From NCBI GenBank assembly GCA_020442425.1, contig JAGRKB010000019.1, forward strand, positions 1 to 34,032: a DNA stretch of 34,032 bases, written 5' to 3'. Shown in pieces: positions 1-7,409 of this stretch. Made by a program: the position numbers and the translations under genes. Every line of letters begins with the position of its first letter. Positions within the stretch are counted from its first letter, which is position 1. Under the pieces are notes generated by a model. It searched no databases. It had not been told where the DNA came from and saw only the letters and a program-made list of their open reading frames with translations. This stretch comes from Alphaproteobacteria bacterium. Its GTDB lineage: Bacteria; Pseudomonadota; Alphaproteobacteria; Micavibrionales; Micavibrionaceae.

Positions 1-42
1 CGGGTTTACCCGTGGGTATCTATAAGAGCATAACGAGTAACT

Positions 43-522
43 TTAATTAAAAAGATCAGAAAAAAAACTGATAACCTTAGAATAGGTCTCTCTCTTAAAA
101 GGAACGATGAGATCAACGGTACGATCTAAAGGAACCCACTGCCAACGTAAAAATTCGGGAACCTCATGTTGATCCAATTTGATGTCACGATCTTCACCGA
201 TGAAACGCATAGCAACCCATGTCTGCTCCTGACCTCGAAATTTTCCGCCCCAATGCTTTGTAGAAAGCTCAATAGGGACATCATAACAAACAGTCTCATC
301 AGCAATTTTTATTAGCTCAACTTTATCAGTACCCACTTCTTCCATCAGCTCCCGTTTGGCCGCAACAAGAATATCTTCACCATCATCAATCCCTCCTTGA
401 GGCATTTGCCACGCCCCCGGACTATCAATGCGCTCTCCCACAAACACGTCTCCATAAGCATTAAACATCGCAATTCCGACACAGGGACGGTAGGGAAGGT
501 TAGAGTGATCATTACTACTCAT
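43..522 (-). CDS. rppH: RNA pyrophosphohydrolase RppH (Nudix)
   Basis: A 159-residue Nudix hydrolase. The family removes pyrophosphate from the 5' triphosphate end of RNA (or hydrolyses dinucleoside polyphosphates) in the cytoplasm, which opens transcripts to RNase E decay. A complete Nudix box spans about residues 44-66, with G44, E49, the R57-E58 pair and E61-E62 in the expected spacing. The stretch YRPCVGIAMFN near the N-terminus and the RWQWVPL segment near residue 126 are typical of the RppH/IalA branch rather than MutT. Length matches the family. It is the last gene of the nadD-to-rppH run and starts 17 bp after the deacetylase gene. No strong Shine-Dalgarno is seen before the ATG, so it may be translated by coupling. 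The 42 bp beyond the stop, to the window edge, show no convincing terminator. Assignment is by motif and context. Confidence 0.93.
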   Translation of the reverse strand: MSSNDHSNLPYRPCVGIAMFNAYGDVFVGERIDSPGAWQMPQGGIDDGEDILVAAKRELMEEVGTDKVELIKIADETVCYDVPIELSTKHWGGKFRGQEQTWVAMRFIGEDRDIKLDQHEVPEFLRWQWVPLDRTVDLIVPFKRETYSKVISFFSDLFN

Positions 523-539
523 AATGTTACAAAACCTAA

Positions 540-1763
540 CTACTTATGCTCAATTGCTGAAGACAAAGGAACTAGTTGTATAGAGGATGATTTCAATTCA
601 TGTGACCAATCCTCAATAATTGAAAAAATCTTGGGCTGCGCAGAAATATATGCCACAACAACATATTGATCCAACGCGCGCTTTTCTAAATCTTTCAAAT
701 CGCGCATAAAATCAACTTCTGACTGATCTCCATTTAGCCAGACGGAATTACCGATATAAGGAATTGCTTTGCGTCGCGAAGCCAAAAATTCCGATTTTCT
801 ATCTGTTGGGTCTGCCGATACCAAGCCAAGTCCGGACCTCTCAATCTCGCTAAAAATATGAACCAAACCTTCCTCAGCATCTGAAAATTCTGGCCTATTC
901 ATAAAGTTAAGACCAGTATATCCATACCCCAAAGACATCAACCGTTGTAATCTTGCTGAATTCTGCTCATTATTTAGGCCTGATAACAAAGTAACTGGTC
1001 CTGTGTCATCATAACCGAAACGAGAAGTTTGGATGGGAGCATCCAACCAAACTTCGTGATGAGAAGCTCGCGCATGATCAATATGTTTCTGAATGTTTTG
1101 ACTATAAGGAGATAAAACTAAAGTAACATTATCAGGCAAAGATACCAGAGCTAACTTTGAAATTGTTTCCGATAGTCCGTAATCAACAACAGCGATTGAT
1201 ATAACCGCCTTTGCTCCAGCTTCAGATACAAAGGGAAGCTTATAGGCTTCAAAAACAGATTTAAACTTTGCTTTCTCATTTCGAACAGGAATATCTCCAA
1301 AAGCTGTTTCCTCAAATAGATCTAAAAATTTTTCCGTTTTATTATTCAGAACATGATCCGGAACCTTAACATCCATCCCTAGCATGGCAGGGGAATAACT
1401 CGATTCCTCGTTATTTAACGGAGTTCCATATTGAATAGGGATATCAACATGCTCAGAAATATCTAGTTCCGCTGCTACAACACGTTCGATATGTTCTTCT
1501 GTATGGCCTTCATCAATCTGTTGATCAAGATCACGAATAAAAAGATCAAATCCCCCCACATGATGAAAGTAATAAACACTTAGAACAATCAACGCTCCTA
1601 GAGTCCAAACAAAAGATCGTAAACTAAAATAAGATATAGCAATGTCAAAACCAGATCGTGCCTGAGCCCTCAAATTTCTCAACTTCCCCAAAACATTCAA
1701 CTGGGGAAGCTGAAACCTAACCTTAAAAGGCATCTTAAAAGATATGTTGGGCAACGCGACCAA
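540..1763 (-). CDS. Divergent polysaccharide deacetylase family protein (YibQ-like)
   Basis: A membrane-anchored protein of about 407 residues. One hydrophobic segment (about residues 51-68) is followed by a spacer and then a C-terminal domain (about 185-407) resembling the divergent polysaccharide deacetylase (DUF610/YibQ) family: a strand ending VVDYGLSE, a later SPYSQN, then HHEVWLDAPI and GLNFMNRP. Family members usually carry an acidic pair after the first strand; here only VD-Y remains. The role is presumed to be envelope polysaccharide or peptidoglycan modification and is not proven for the family. The frame is open from a GTG at 1793 inside ctpA, but that GTG has no ribosome site. A GGAGG lies 5 nt before a TTG at 1763, 13 nt after the ctpA stop, so I prefer that start. 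It sits between ctpA and rppH, as in other alphaproteobacteria. Confidence 0.8.
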   Translation of the reverse strand: MVALPNISFKMPFKVRFQLPQLNVLGKLRNLRAQARSGFDIAISYFSLRSFVWTLGALIVLSVYYFHHVGGFDLFIRDLDQQIDEGHTEEHIERVVAAELDISEHVDIPIQYGTPLNNEESSYSPAMLGMDVKVPDHVLNNKTEKFLDLFEETAFGDIPVRNEKAKFKSVFEAYKLPFVSEAGAKAVISIAVVDYGLSETISKLALVSLPDNVTLVLSPYSQNIQKHIDHARASHHEVWLDAPIQTSRFGYDDTGPVTLLSGLNNEQNSARLQRLMSLGYGYTGLNFMNRPEFSDAEEGLVHIFSEIERSGLGLVSADPTDRKSEFLASRRKAIPYIGNSVWLNGDQSEVDFMRDLKDLEKRALDQYVVVAYISAQPKIFSIIEDWSHELKSSSIQLVPLSSAIEHK

Positions 1764-1768
1764 AAAAA

Positions 1769-1773
1769 CCTCC
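1769..1773 (-). promoter_or_regulatory. Shine-Dalgarno deciding a TTG start for the deacetylase gene
   Basis: GGAGG on the minus strand, followed by five T and then TTG at 1763-1761. It argues for a non-ATG start just after the ctpA stop rather than the in-frame GTG at 1793, which has no comparable motif. Confidence 0.5.
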
Positions 1774-1776
1774 GGC

Positions 1777-3123
1777 CTATTTGGCGTTCTCACGCATCAG
1801 AGATAAACCATGAAGAAGATCAAGAGCACGGGCCAGTTGGTAGTCCTTATCTGATGCTTTTTCCTCCTCTTTCTTTCCGTTTTCGCCTTTATCAGAATCT
1901 GGAGCAAGAATTGCCTTAAGAGTAGGGTTGCTCAAAGCTCCTTTTAAGTCTTCTTCATGAATACCCATCTCTTCAAGCTTTTCAATTTTTGCCTGATCCA
2001 CAACAATATCAGGGTCAATTCCTTTGCCCTGAATAGACCGTCCGGAAGGCGTAAAGTAACGCGCCGTGGTCAGACGCAAAGCTCCATCTCCGGAAACTGG
2101 AATTACAGTTTGTACAGAACCTTTTCCAAAAGAGCGAGTTCCCATGAGAACGGCCCGACGATGATCTTGCAAAGCTCCGGCAACAATCTCGGAAGCTGAA
2201 GCGGATCCTCCATTAATCAAAACGACGATAGGCAAGCCATTCGTTAAATCACCCGGCAAAGCATTATCGCGCTTGATATCAGTTTCTGTACGTCCACGTG
2301 TTGACACAATTTCACCTTGTTCCAAGAACGCATCCGATACAGCAATAGCTTGATCCAAAAGCCCACCGGGATTATTGCGCAAATCCAGAACGTAACCGAT
2401 CAACTTGTCTTTAGTCTCACCATTGACTTTATCAATCGCATTTTTCAAACCATCATAGGTATTGCGGTTAAACTGATTAATGCGAATATAACCAATGCTC
2501 TCATCCTCTACACGAAATTTGACGGGTTGAATTTTAATGACATCTCGAGTGATACTAATAAATAAGGGTTCACTAACGCCTTCACGCCGCACGGTAAGCT
2601 CAATAGCAGTTCCGACTTTCCCTCGCATCTGCTCAACAGCCTCAGCCAAAGTCATACCGATAATCGGTTTTTTATCCAAGTGCGTAATATAATCACCAGC
2701 TTTAATGCCGGCATTAAAAGCAGGGGTATCATCAATCGGAGAGATCACTTTAACCAAGCCTTCTTCCATAGTAACTTCAATGCCAAGCCCACCAAATTCG
2801 CCCTTGGTTTGAACTTTCATATCATCAAAATCTTTAACGGTCAGATAATCCGAATGAGGGTCAAGATTAACCAACATGCCTTTAATGGCATACTCAATTA
2901 ATTTCTCATCTGTAATTGGCTCGACATATTTCTCGCGTACACGTTCGAATGCTTCTCCGAACAATGCAAGTTGACGATATGTATCTTCAGGAGTCTGTTG
3001 ATCAAATGCTTTCTGTTGCTCTAAAGCAGAACTATCCGGCTTGGAAGAGTCTTGAGCCATAGAACAATTCGGAAGAATCAATAGGGACGTAGCAAGAAGC
3101 AAAGAAAGCCGAAAAGTAGACAT
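1777..3123 (-). CDS. ctpA: Carboxy-terminal processing peptidase, S41 family (CtpA)
   Basis: An exported serine peptidase of about 448 residues (S41/C-terminal processing family), acting in the periplasm on envelope proteins and often on peptidoglycan hydrolase partners. Counting from the upstream ATG at 3138, a signal peptide covers about 6-29 (cleavage near SMA-Q), a PDZ domain about 112-187, and the protease core about 205-375. The Ser-Lys dyad is visible: S314 in GGSASASEI and K339 in FGKGSVQ, 25 residues apart as in known members. The C-terminus has a charged E/K-rich stretch. I chose the second ATG (3123) because GGAG stands 9 nt before it, while the ATG at 3138 has no such site. It lies just downstream of the EnvC-like gene, a common pairing in wall remodelling. 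Confidence 0.94.
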   Translation of the reverse strand: MSTFRLSLLLATSLLILPNCSMAQDSSKPDSSALEQQKAFDQQTPEDTYRQLALFGEAFERVREKYVEPITDEKLIEYAIKGMLVNLDPHSDYLTVKDFDDMKVQTKGEFGGLGIEVTMEEGLVKVISPIDDTPAFNAGIKAGDYITHLDKKPIIGMTLAEAVEQMRGKVGTAIELTVRREGVSEPLFISITRDVIKIQPVKFRVEDESIGYIRINQFNRNTYDGLKNAIDKVNGETKDKLIGYVLDLRNNPGGLLDQAIAVSDAFLEQGEIVSTRGRTETDIKRDNALPGDLTNGLPIVVLINGGSASASEIVAGALQDHRRAVLMGTRSFGKGSVQTVIPVSGDGALRLTTARYFTPSGRSIQGKGIDPDIVVDQAKIEKLEEMGIHEEDLKGALSNPTLKAILAPDSDKGENGKKEEEKASDKDYQLARALDLLHGLSLMRENAK

Positions 3124-3132
3124 ATAGAAAGA

Positions 3133-3136
3133 CTCC
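3133..3136 (-). promoter_or_regulatory. Shine-Dalgarno deciding the ctpA start
   Basis: GGAG on the minus strand, 9 nt before the ATG at 3123. It overlaps the alternative ATG at 3138, which makes the upstream codon an unlikely start. Confidence 0.5.
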
Positions 3137-3186
3137 ATTAAAAATTAAAACTTTTTCCGAGCAGTTTGAGGTAGATCGGAATACCA

Positions 3187-4392
3187 TTATTGCAACTTCG
3201 AAAATTGTTTTGCAGGATTAACAGGATCACCTCGATACCGTAATTCGTAGTATAACCGTCCTGAGTATTCAGGCAAGCGTCCAAGAGGCTCTCCGGCAAT
3301 AACTTTTTGCCCGACAAAGGCATCAATTTTCCCTAAACCGGCAACAAGGCTATGAAATTTGTTTTTATGCTCGATCAAAATAATACTGCCGTACTTTCTA
3401 AATGGCCCGGCATACCGAACGGTTCCCTCTACAGGTGTTGAAACAACTGCCCCAGGACGCGCCTCAATGGTTATTCCCTTGGATTCTGCTCCGATATCAT
3501 CTTTTTCTCCAAACTTGACCTTAAGAACGCCACTAACGGGCAGGCGATTAGAGCCAATAGAACGCACCTCTTCATGGCTCATCACAGGTTTACTGGATGA
3601 AGTCCGTGATAATCCCGAATTTCCTGTACGATCTTCTAGGTCTTTGTTACGCCGATCAACCTTTGCAATCAAATCATTCAAATCCTTCGCTTCTCTTGAA
3701 AGCTGTATGATTGATTTTTCTCTTTTTGCAATATCTGCCTGAGTGGCTTGCAATTTCCTTTTTCGTTCATTTAAAGCTTCATCAAGTTTTCTTTGATCCG
3801 ATTTTAATCTCTCGGAACTTTCAATCATTCGCACACGCTTTGATTCCAAATCTTTGCGAATATTTTCCAGCTCCTCCAGATCTAAACGCAATTTTTTTGA
3901 CCGCCGATCAAGTTCCGGCAATATAGATGATAAAATTGTAGCAGCCTGAGCGGTCTCTAGCGGAGCATCTGGGCGCGCAATAAGCGTCTCTGGCGGGAGT
4001 CGACGAATTCGTTCCAAGGCAATAACCAAATCGGATATGGAAGACTTCTCTTTTTCCAGAGAGGAAGTAATTTGTAACTTGTCTTTTTCCAATTGTTTTA
4101 AGCGAGTTTCCAGATCAGACAGGACTTTTTCACTCTCTTGAACTTGTTCAGTAAGTCCGACCAAATCCCCTTTTAAGTCCCTCAGATCACTTTTAATTGA
4201 GCTGGCTTTCCTTTCAAATTCCTTCTTTTCCTGTTCTTCCGACTTCAGTTGCTGATGAAGTTGCTGCGTAGAAATCTGCTTCCTAAGAGGCAGAGGAACA
4301 TCATCCGCTATAGCAAGAAATGGACAAAAAACAAAAACCAGAAATGCCAGCAAATAGAACAGCAAATAACGGTGAGGGGAGAATATTCTCAT
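3187..4392 (-). CDS. EnvC-like murein hydrolase activator (degenerate LytM/M23 domain)
   Basis: About 401 residues: N-terminal signal peptide (to about residue 31, ending AIA-DD), a long coiled coil (about 42-250, rich in K/E/L), a Ser-rich linker, and a C-terminal LytM/M23-type domain (about 285-400). The fold signatures remain (PGAVVSTPVEGTVRYAG, GSIILIEHKN, GQKVIAGEPLG), but the metal-binding positions do not. The usual H-x-G-x-D region reads SKGITIE, the YAH position reads VAG, and the HLHFE-like motif reads RLYYEL. This pattern fits a non-enzymatic activator such as E. coli EnvC, which switches on amidases at the septum, rather than an active endopeptidase. It begins 6 nt after the rlmH stop. 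A TTG directly precedes the ATG at 4392; the ATG is preferred. Neighbour ctpA is transcribed next. Confidence 0.85.
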   Translation of the reverse strand: MRIFSPHRYLLFYLLAFLVFVFCPFLAIADDVPLPLRKQISTQQLHQQLKSEEQEKKEFERKASSIKSDLRDLKGDLVGLTEQVQESEKVLSDLETRLKQLEKDKLQITSSLEKEKSSISDLVIALERIRRLPPETLIARPDAPLETAQAATILSSILPELDRRSKKLRLDLEELENIRKDLESKRVRMIESSERLKSDQRKLDEALNERKRKLQATQADIAKREKSIIQLSREAKDLNDLIAKVDRRNKDLEDRTGNSGLSRTSSSKPVMSHEEVRSIGSNRLPVSGVLKVKFGEKDDIGAESKGITIEARPGAVVSTPVEGTVRYAGPFRKYGSIILIEHKNKFHSLVAGLGKIDAFVGQKVIAGEPLGRLPEYSGRLYYELRYRGDPVNPAKQFSKLQ

Positions 4393-4398
4393 CAAAAT

Positions 4399-4860
4399 TT
4401 AGCCCTCTCGATGGTAGGGATGACCTGCCAAAATCTGCTGAGCACGGTAAATTTGCTCCAATAGCATAACGCGCACCATGACATGGGGCCAAGTCTGCTG
4501 ACCAAAACTTAATAGCATATTGGCTTTATCGCGAATTTCATCAGTAAATCCCTCGGCACCACCAATTAGAAAAGTAATTTTATCAATGCCTGTATCACGT
4601 AATTTCCCCATAGTTTGGGAAAAGTCGAGACTTCTAAGCCCGTCTCCGCGCTCATCAAGAACAATAACAAAAGAGCTATCATCTAGCTTGGATAATATCA
4701 GGCGTTGCTCATGTTCCTGCTGTGTCTTGGAATCAGAATATTTGCTTTCGACTTCAATGACGGAAACATTCCACTTCAAACGCTTCGAATAATCATCAAT
4801 CAGATCATTCCAAGGTCCTTTTTTGACTTTTCCGACAGCAATAAGATCTATTTTGAACAT
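4399..4860 (-). CDS. rlmH: 23S rRNA (pseudouridine1915-N3)-methyltransferase RlmH
   Basis: A 153-residue SPOUT-class methyltransferase that N3-methylates pseudouridine 1915 in helix 69 of 23S rRNA on the assembled 70S ribosome, using S-adenosylmethionine. The start FKIDLIAVGK, the central VLDERGDGL, the ITFLIGGAEGF strand-loop of the knot, and the C-terminal LLEQIYRAQQILAGHPYHR are all diagnostic. The frame extends 14 codons further upstream to an ATG at 4902, but family members start at MFKI-type sequence, so I place the start at 4860. A weak GAAG lies about 7 nt before it. The gene follows rsfS, and both proteins act on the large subunit or whole ribosome, a widely conserved pairing. Confidence 0.96.
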   Translation of the reverse strand: MFKIDLIAVGKVKKGPWNDLIDDYSKRLKWNVSVIEVESKYSDSKTQQEHEQRLILSKLDDSSFVIVLDERGDGLRSLDFSQTMGKLRDTGIDKITFLIGGAEGFTDEIRDKANMLLSFGQQTWPHVMVRVMLLEQIYRAQQILAGHPYHREG

Positions 4861-4951
4861 ATATTCTTCATAGCCGATTCTAACCATAAGAAGAAGAGGC
4901 ATAGAGGTTCACAAGAATATAATCTGTGAGTTTATTTAGAGCTGTAAAAAA

Positions 4952-5338
4952 TTAGAAAGCCGCCTGAGGACGGTGCGGAGGTTTAGGAATATCCTGACGC
5001 CACATTTTCTCAATATTATAGAAATCCCTGACTTCCGGACGGAACAAGTGGACTATAACATCCCCCATATCCACAACAACCCAATCTGCAGTAGGAAGGC
5101 CGTCCACCCGCAAAACATCAAAACCTAAAGGAGATAATTTTTCATCTAGTTTTGAAGCCAGTGCCGCAACCTGACGGGAAGATGTGCCGCTAGCCACCAC
5201 CATATAGTCAGCAATCGAAGATTGGCCATTTAAATTTATAGCTTCAATGTTTTCTGCCTTGTTTTCATCAAGAACCTGAACAATGAGCTCTTTTAAATGA
5301 TCCGGTGAATAAGAACCGATATTGAGTTGAGTAGCCAA
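4952..5338 (-). CDS. rsfS: Ribosomal silencing factor RsfS
   Basis: A 128-residue RsfS/Iojap protein, which binds L14 on the large ribosomal subunit and blocks subunit joining when nutrients are short. Conserved blocks: IEAINLNGQSSIADYMVVASGTSSRQV near residues 33-60, GLPTADWVVVDMGDVIVHLF near 80-100, and RDFYNIEKMW near 104-113. The start codon is TTG, supported by AAGGAG 10 nt upstream (5349-5354). The gene is separated from nadD by 183 bp that hold a terminator and a candidate promoter, so it may begin its own transcript with rlmH, the EnvC-like gene, ctpA and rppH behind it. Confidence 0.96.
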   Translation of the reverse strand: MATQLNIGSYSPDHLKELIVQVLDENKAENIEAINLNGQSSIADYMVVASGTSSRQVAALASKLDEKLSPLGFDVLRVDGLPTADWVVVDMGDVIVHLFRPEVRDFYNIEKMWRQDIPKPPHRPQAAF

Positions 5339-5382
5339 GGGCTGTTGTCTCCTTTTAAAAAGTTGAACACTTCCTACGCAGT

Positions 5383-5416
5383 AAAAAACCGCTCAAGAAC
5401 AAGTGTTCCTAAGCGG
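5383..5416 (-). terminator. Rho-independent terminator between nadD and rsfS
   Basis: On the minus strand a 12-bp stem (arms 5405-5416 and 5389-5400, two G-U wobbles, loop ACTT at 5401-5404) is followed at once by six T (5388-5383). It would end transcripts coming from nadD and the ATP synthase operon. Only 44 bp separate it from the rsfS start, and a candidate promoter overlaps its upstream side. Confidence 0.8.
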
Positions 5417-5418
5417 CT

Positions 5419-5447
5419 GATATAGCAAGTCGCGTAATTGTCGTAAA
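5419..5447 (-). promoter_or_regulatory. Candidate sigma70-like promoter for rsfS
   Basis: Minus strand TTTACG (5447-5442), a 17-nt spacer, then TATATC (5424-5419). Each hexamer matches the consensus at 4 of 6 positions. The expected start site, about 5412, falls inside the left arm of the terminator, so RNA started here would lack the base of that hairpin. Confidence 0.4.
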
Positions 5448-5521
5448 TAAAAAAATAAGGTCTATTTTCCAGACTTATTGCCATCTTATTTATTATACAT
5501 CTTTTTAGTGATTCTATCAAA

Positions 5522-6097
5522 CTAACCACGTTTAGGCTCTCGTTTGGCTCGAATGCTTGTAGATGATTGCGAATTCCTGGCTTCATCTAAAATCCAGTAA
5601 ATATGGTTCTTTTCTAGTGGGTATCTCCCACCATGCCTTAAAAACTCATTCTTAAGAGATTGGATACTATGAAAAACCGTGTTCCTAACAACCCTATCCG
5701 TAGTAGGTCGCCCAACAAAGGCAAATGGAATCATATGAATCAATTCTTGCCATCTGTGCCATTTGTGAAATTCATGGGCTATATCAGTTCCAGCAAGCCA
5801 AATAAACTCGGTTCTAGGAAATGCCTGCAAGATACCTGAAATACTATCAAAACTACGATTAGTTCCCATTTGGCTTTCAAGATCACTGACAACAATCTTT
5901 CTTGCCCCAACCAAGCCACGACATTGCTGAATGCGATCCTCAACACAGGGAAGTCCAACTTTGGATTTAAGAGGATTACCGGGAGTAACAAGCCACCAGA
6001 CAGCATCCAGTTCAAAATATTTCAGGGAAATATCGGAAATGTGAAGATGGCCTTCATGAGCAGGGAAAAATGTACCTCCAAGCAATCCTACGCGCAT
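5522..6097 (-). CDS. nadD: Nicotinate-nucleotide adenylyltransferase NadD
   Basis: A 191-residue nucleotidyltransferase that joins nicotinate mononucleotide and ATP to form deamido-NAD in the cytoplasm. The N-terminal LLGGTFFPAHEGHLHIS carries the H-x-G-H motif (H14, H17) of the nucleotidyltransferase superfamily; VTPGNPLKS and the C-terminal SSTSIR (compare ISSTxIR) are also characteristic. Length is normal for the family. It follows atpF by 62 bp with no terminator visible between them, so it may be read from the ATP synthase operon. A terminator follows it. Confidence 0.95.
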   Translation of the reverse strand: MRVGLLGGTFFPAHEGHLHISDISLKYFELDAVWWLVTPGNPLKSKVGLPCVEDRIQQCRGLVGARKIVVSDLESQMGTNRSFDSISGILQAFPRTEFIWLAGTDIAHEFHKWHRWQELIHMIPFAFVGRPTTDRVVRNTVFHSIQSLKNEFLRHGGRYPLEKNHIYWILDEARNSQSSTSIRAKREPKRG

Positions 6098-6159
6098 TCC
6101 ATTCCAGCGCTGACCGTTTAACAGTCTCGGTGGAGCAGGGAGCGTTTTGGAATTGTCTA

Positions 6160-6654
6160 TCAGTTCAGTTTCTCGGAAATTTGCTCAATGCTCTGGTTGG
6201 CCAAACGGGTCGCATCAGTCGCAGAAAGTTTTTGGGTTATAATTTCAGAAGTTGCAGAAACAGCCAACTCAGCAGCATAACGACGAATATCATCTACAGC
6301 AGAGCGTTCCATTTGCTCTATTCTGCTTTTTAGCATTTCTTCACGACGAGACATTGTGTCTTCAAAATCTGTTTCAGCTTGCTTACGAAAGTCTTCGGCT
6401 TGAGCTTTTGCTTTTGCAATTATACTTTCAGCTTCTTTTGAGGCATTCGACAAATTACTTTGATATTGAGAAAGCAAAGCCTGAGCTTCAACTTTTAAAG
6501 TTTCAGCTGTAGATATTTGCTCACCAATCTTAGCAATTTTGGCATCCATCATTCCAAGAACAGAACGACGCCCTAAAACAAAAGCCAGCACCATAAAGGC
6601 TACGAAAGATAACAATACCCACAATGTCGGATCATTAAGCAAATACTGTTCCAT
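6160..6654 (-). CDS. atpF: ATP synthase F0 subunit b (AtpF)
   Basis: About 164 residues: a short N-terminus, one transmembrane helix (about residues 9-28), then a long charged amphipathic helix (K/E/A/Q-rich, about 30-160) typical of the peripheral stalk. It dimerises with b' and holds F1 alpha/beta/delta against rotation. A TTG at 6660 opens the frame two codons earlier, but AAAGG stands 9 nt before the ATG at 6654 and only 3 nt before the TTG, so I prefer the ATG. It is the last gene of the F0 cluster. The presence of two related stalk genes, b' then b, is the arrangement of alphaproteobacteria and cyanobacteria. Confidence 0.93.
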   Translation of the reverse strand: MEQYLLNDPTLWVLLSFVAFMVLAFVLGRRSVLGMMDAKIAKIGEQISTAETLKVEAQALLSQYQSNLSNASKEAESIIAKAKAQAEDFRKQAETDFEDTMSRREEMLKSRIEQMERSAVDDIRRYAAELAVSATSEIITQKLSATDATRLANQSIEQISEKLN

Positions 6655-6677
6655 CTTCAATTTCCTTTATAAACTCG

Positions 6678-7361
6678 TTAGGCTGCCTTACGGACTTTAT
6701 TGCTCAGAGACTGAACAACAGTTTCGGCCTGAGAAGCATCTGCGGATATTCCTGCCAATTTTTCGGCCATTTGAGAAGCCAATTCAGCCGCAATTTTATT
6801 CATATCTTGCATGGCCTGATTTTTAGCATCTTCAATACGACCTTCAGCAGAAGAGATGTCTCTCTCATAACGCTCGCGGTATGAATTCAGAGCACCATCC
6901 ATTTTAGATTTAGCATCATTCTCGGCAGAACGAAGTTCTTCGGAAGCCTTTTGCCCAGCGTCTTTTAACGCAGCCGTCAATTCGGCTTCAACAATTTCAG
7001 CTTCTTTAGATAAACGTTCTGCATCCGCAATATGGTCATCGATATGCTGCTGACGAGAGGCCAAAGTTCCACCGATTGCAGGCAAAATAGCCTTAGAAAA
7101 AATCGTATAAAGAACAATAAAGACAACCGTCATCCAGAATATCTGGCTGGGCCAACTGCTCGGGTCGAACTGAGGCAATCCGCCACCGCCATGATGAGCG
7201 GTAGCCTCCACAGCCCCCTCTACAACGTTATGAGCCACACTTGGTATTTCTTCTTCTTGATGAACTTCGTCCACAACAACAGGTGCCATTTCAGCAAAAG
7301 CCGAATGAAGCGGAAGAAAAGCGCTTAGAAGAAAAGCGGATATGGTTCTTGTTATAGACAT
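6678..7361 (-). CDS. atpG: ATP synthase F0 subunit b' with signal-like N-terminal extension
   Basis: A 227-residue peripheral-stalk subunit b'. The core is one transmembrane helix (about 72-93, after WPSQIFWMTVVF) followed by a long charged coiled coil to the C-terminus. FDPSSWPSQIFW is the usual b' lead-in to the membrane. Ahead of it lies an extra segment of about 60 residues: a signal-peptide-like stretch (1-23, ending SAFA), an acidic part (VDEVHQEEE) and a His-Gly stretch near 56-61. The start is supported by AAGGGG about 9 nt upstream. The gene lies between atpE and atpF, consistent with heterodimeric stalk assembly. The symbol follows the alphaproteobacterial usage atpG/atpF2 for b' and should not be confused with F1 gamma. 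Confidence 0.92.
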   Translation of the reverse strand: MSITRTISAFLLSAFLPLHSAFAEMAPVVVDEVHQEEEIPSVAHNVVEGAVEATAHHGGGGLPQFDPSSWPSQIFWMTVVFIVLYTIFSKAILPAIGGTLASRQQHIDDHIADAERLSKEAEIVEAELTAALKDAGQKASEELRSAENDAKSKMDGALNSYRERYERDISSAEGRIEDAKNQAMQDMNKIAAELASQMAEKLAGISADASQAETVVQSLSNKVRKAA

Positions 7362-7409
7362 GAAGTCAGCCCCTTGCTTGATATAAATCAGACCTTAAAT
7401 CTTTTCGAC

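Noticed and set aside
1..12. A CGGG/CCCG hairpin near the window edge as the rppH terminator
   Set aside because: The stem is only four pairs and the sequence that would hold a T-run lies outside the window.
5374..5586. A 70-codon minus-strand ORF over the end of nadD and the terminator region
   Set aside because: It overlaps the conserved nadD C-terminus in another frame and reads through the terminator hairpin; its sequence has no recognisable feature.
6098..6159. A terminator after the ATP synthase cluster
   Set aside because: Only a GACTGT/ACGGTC-type weak hairpin without T-run is present, so read-through into nadD is more likely.
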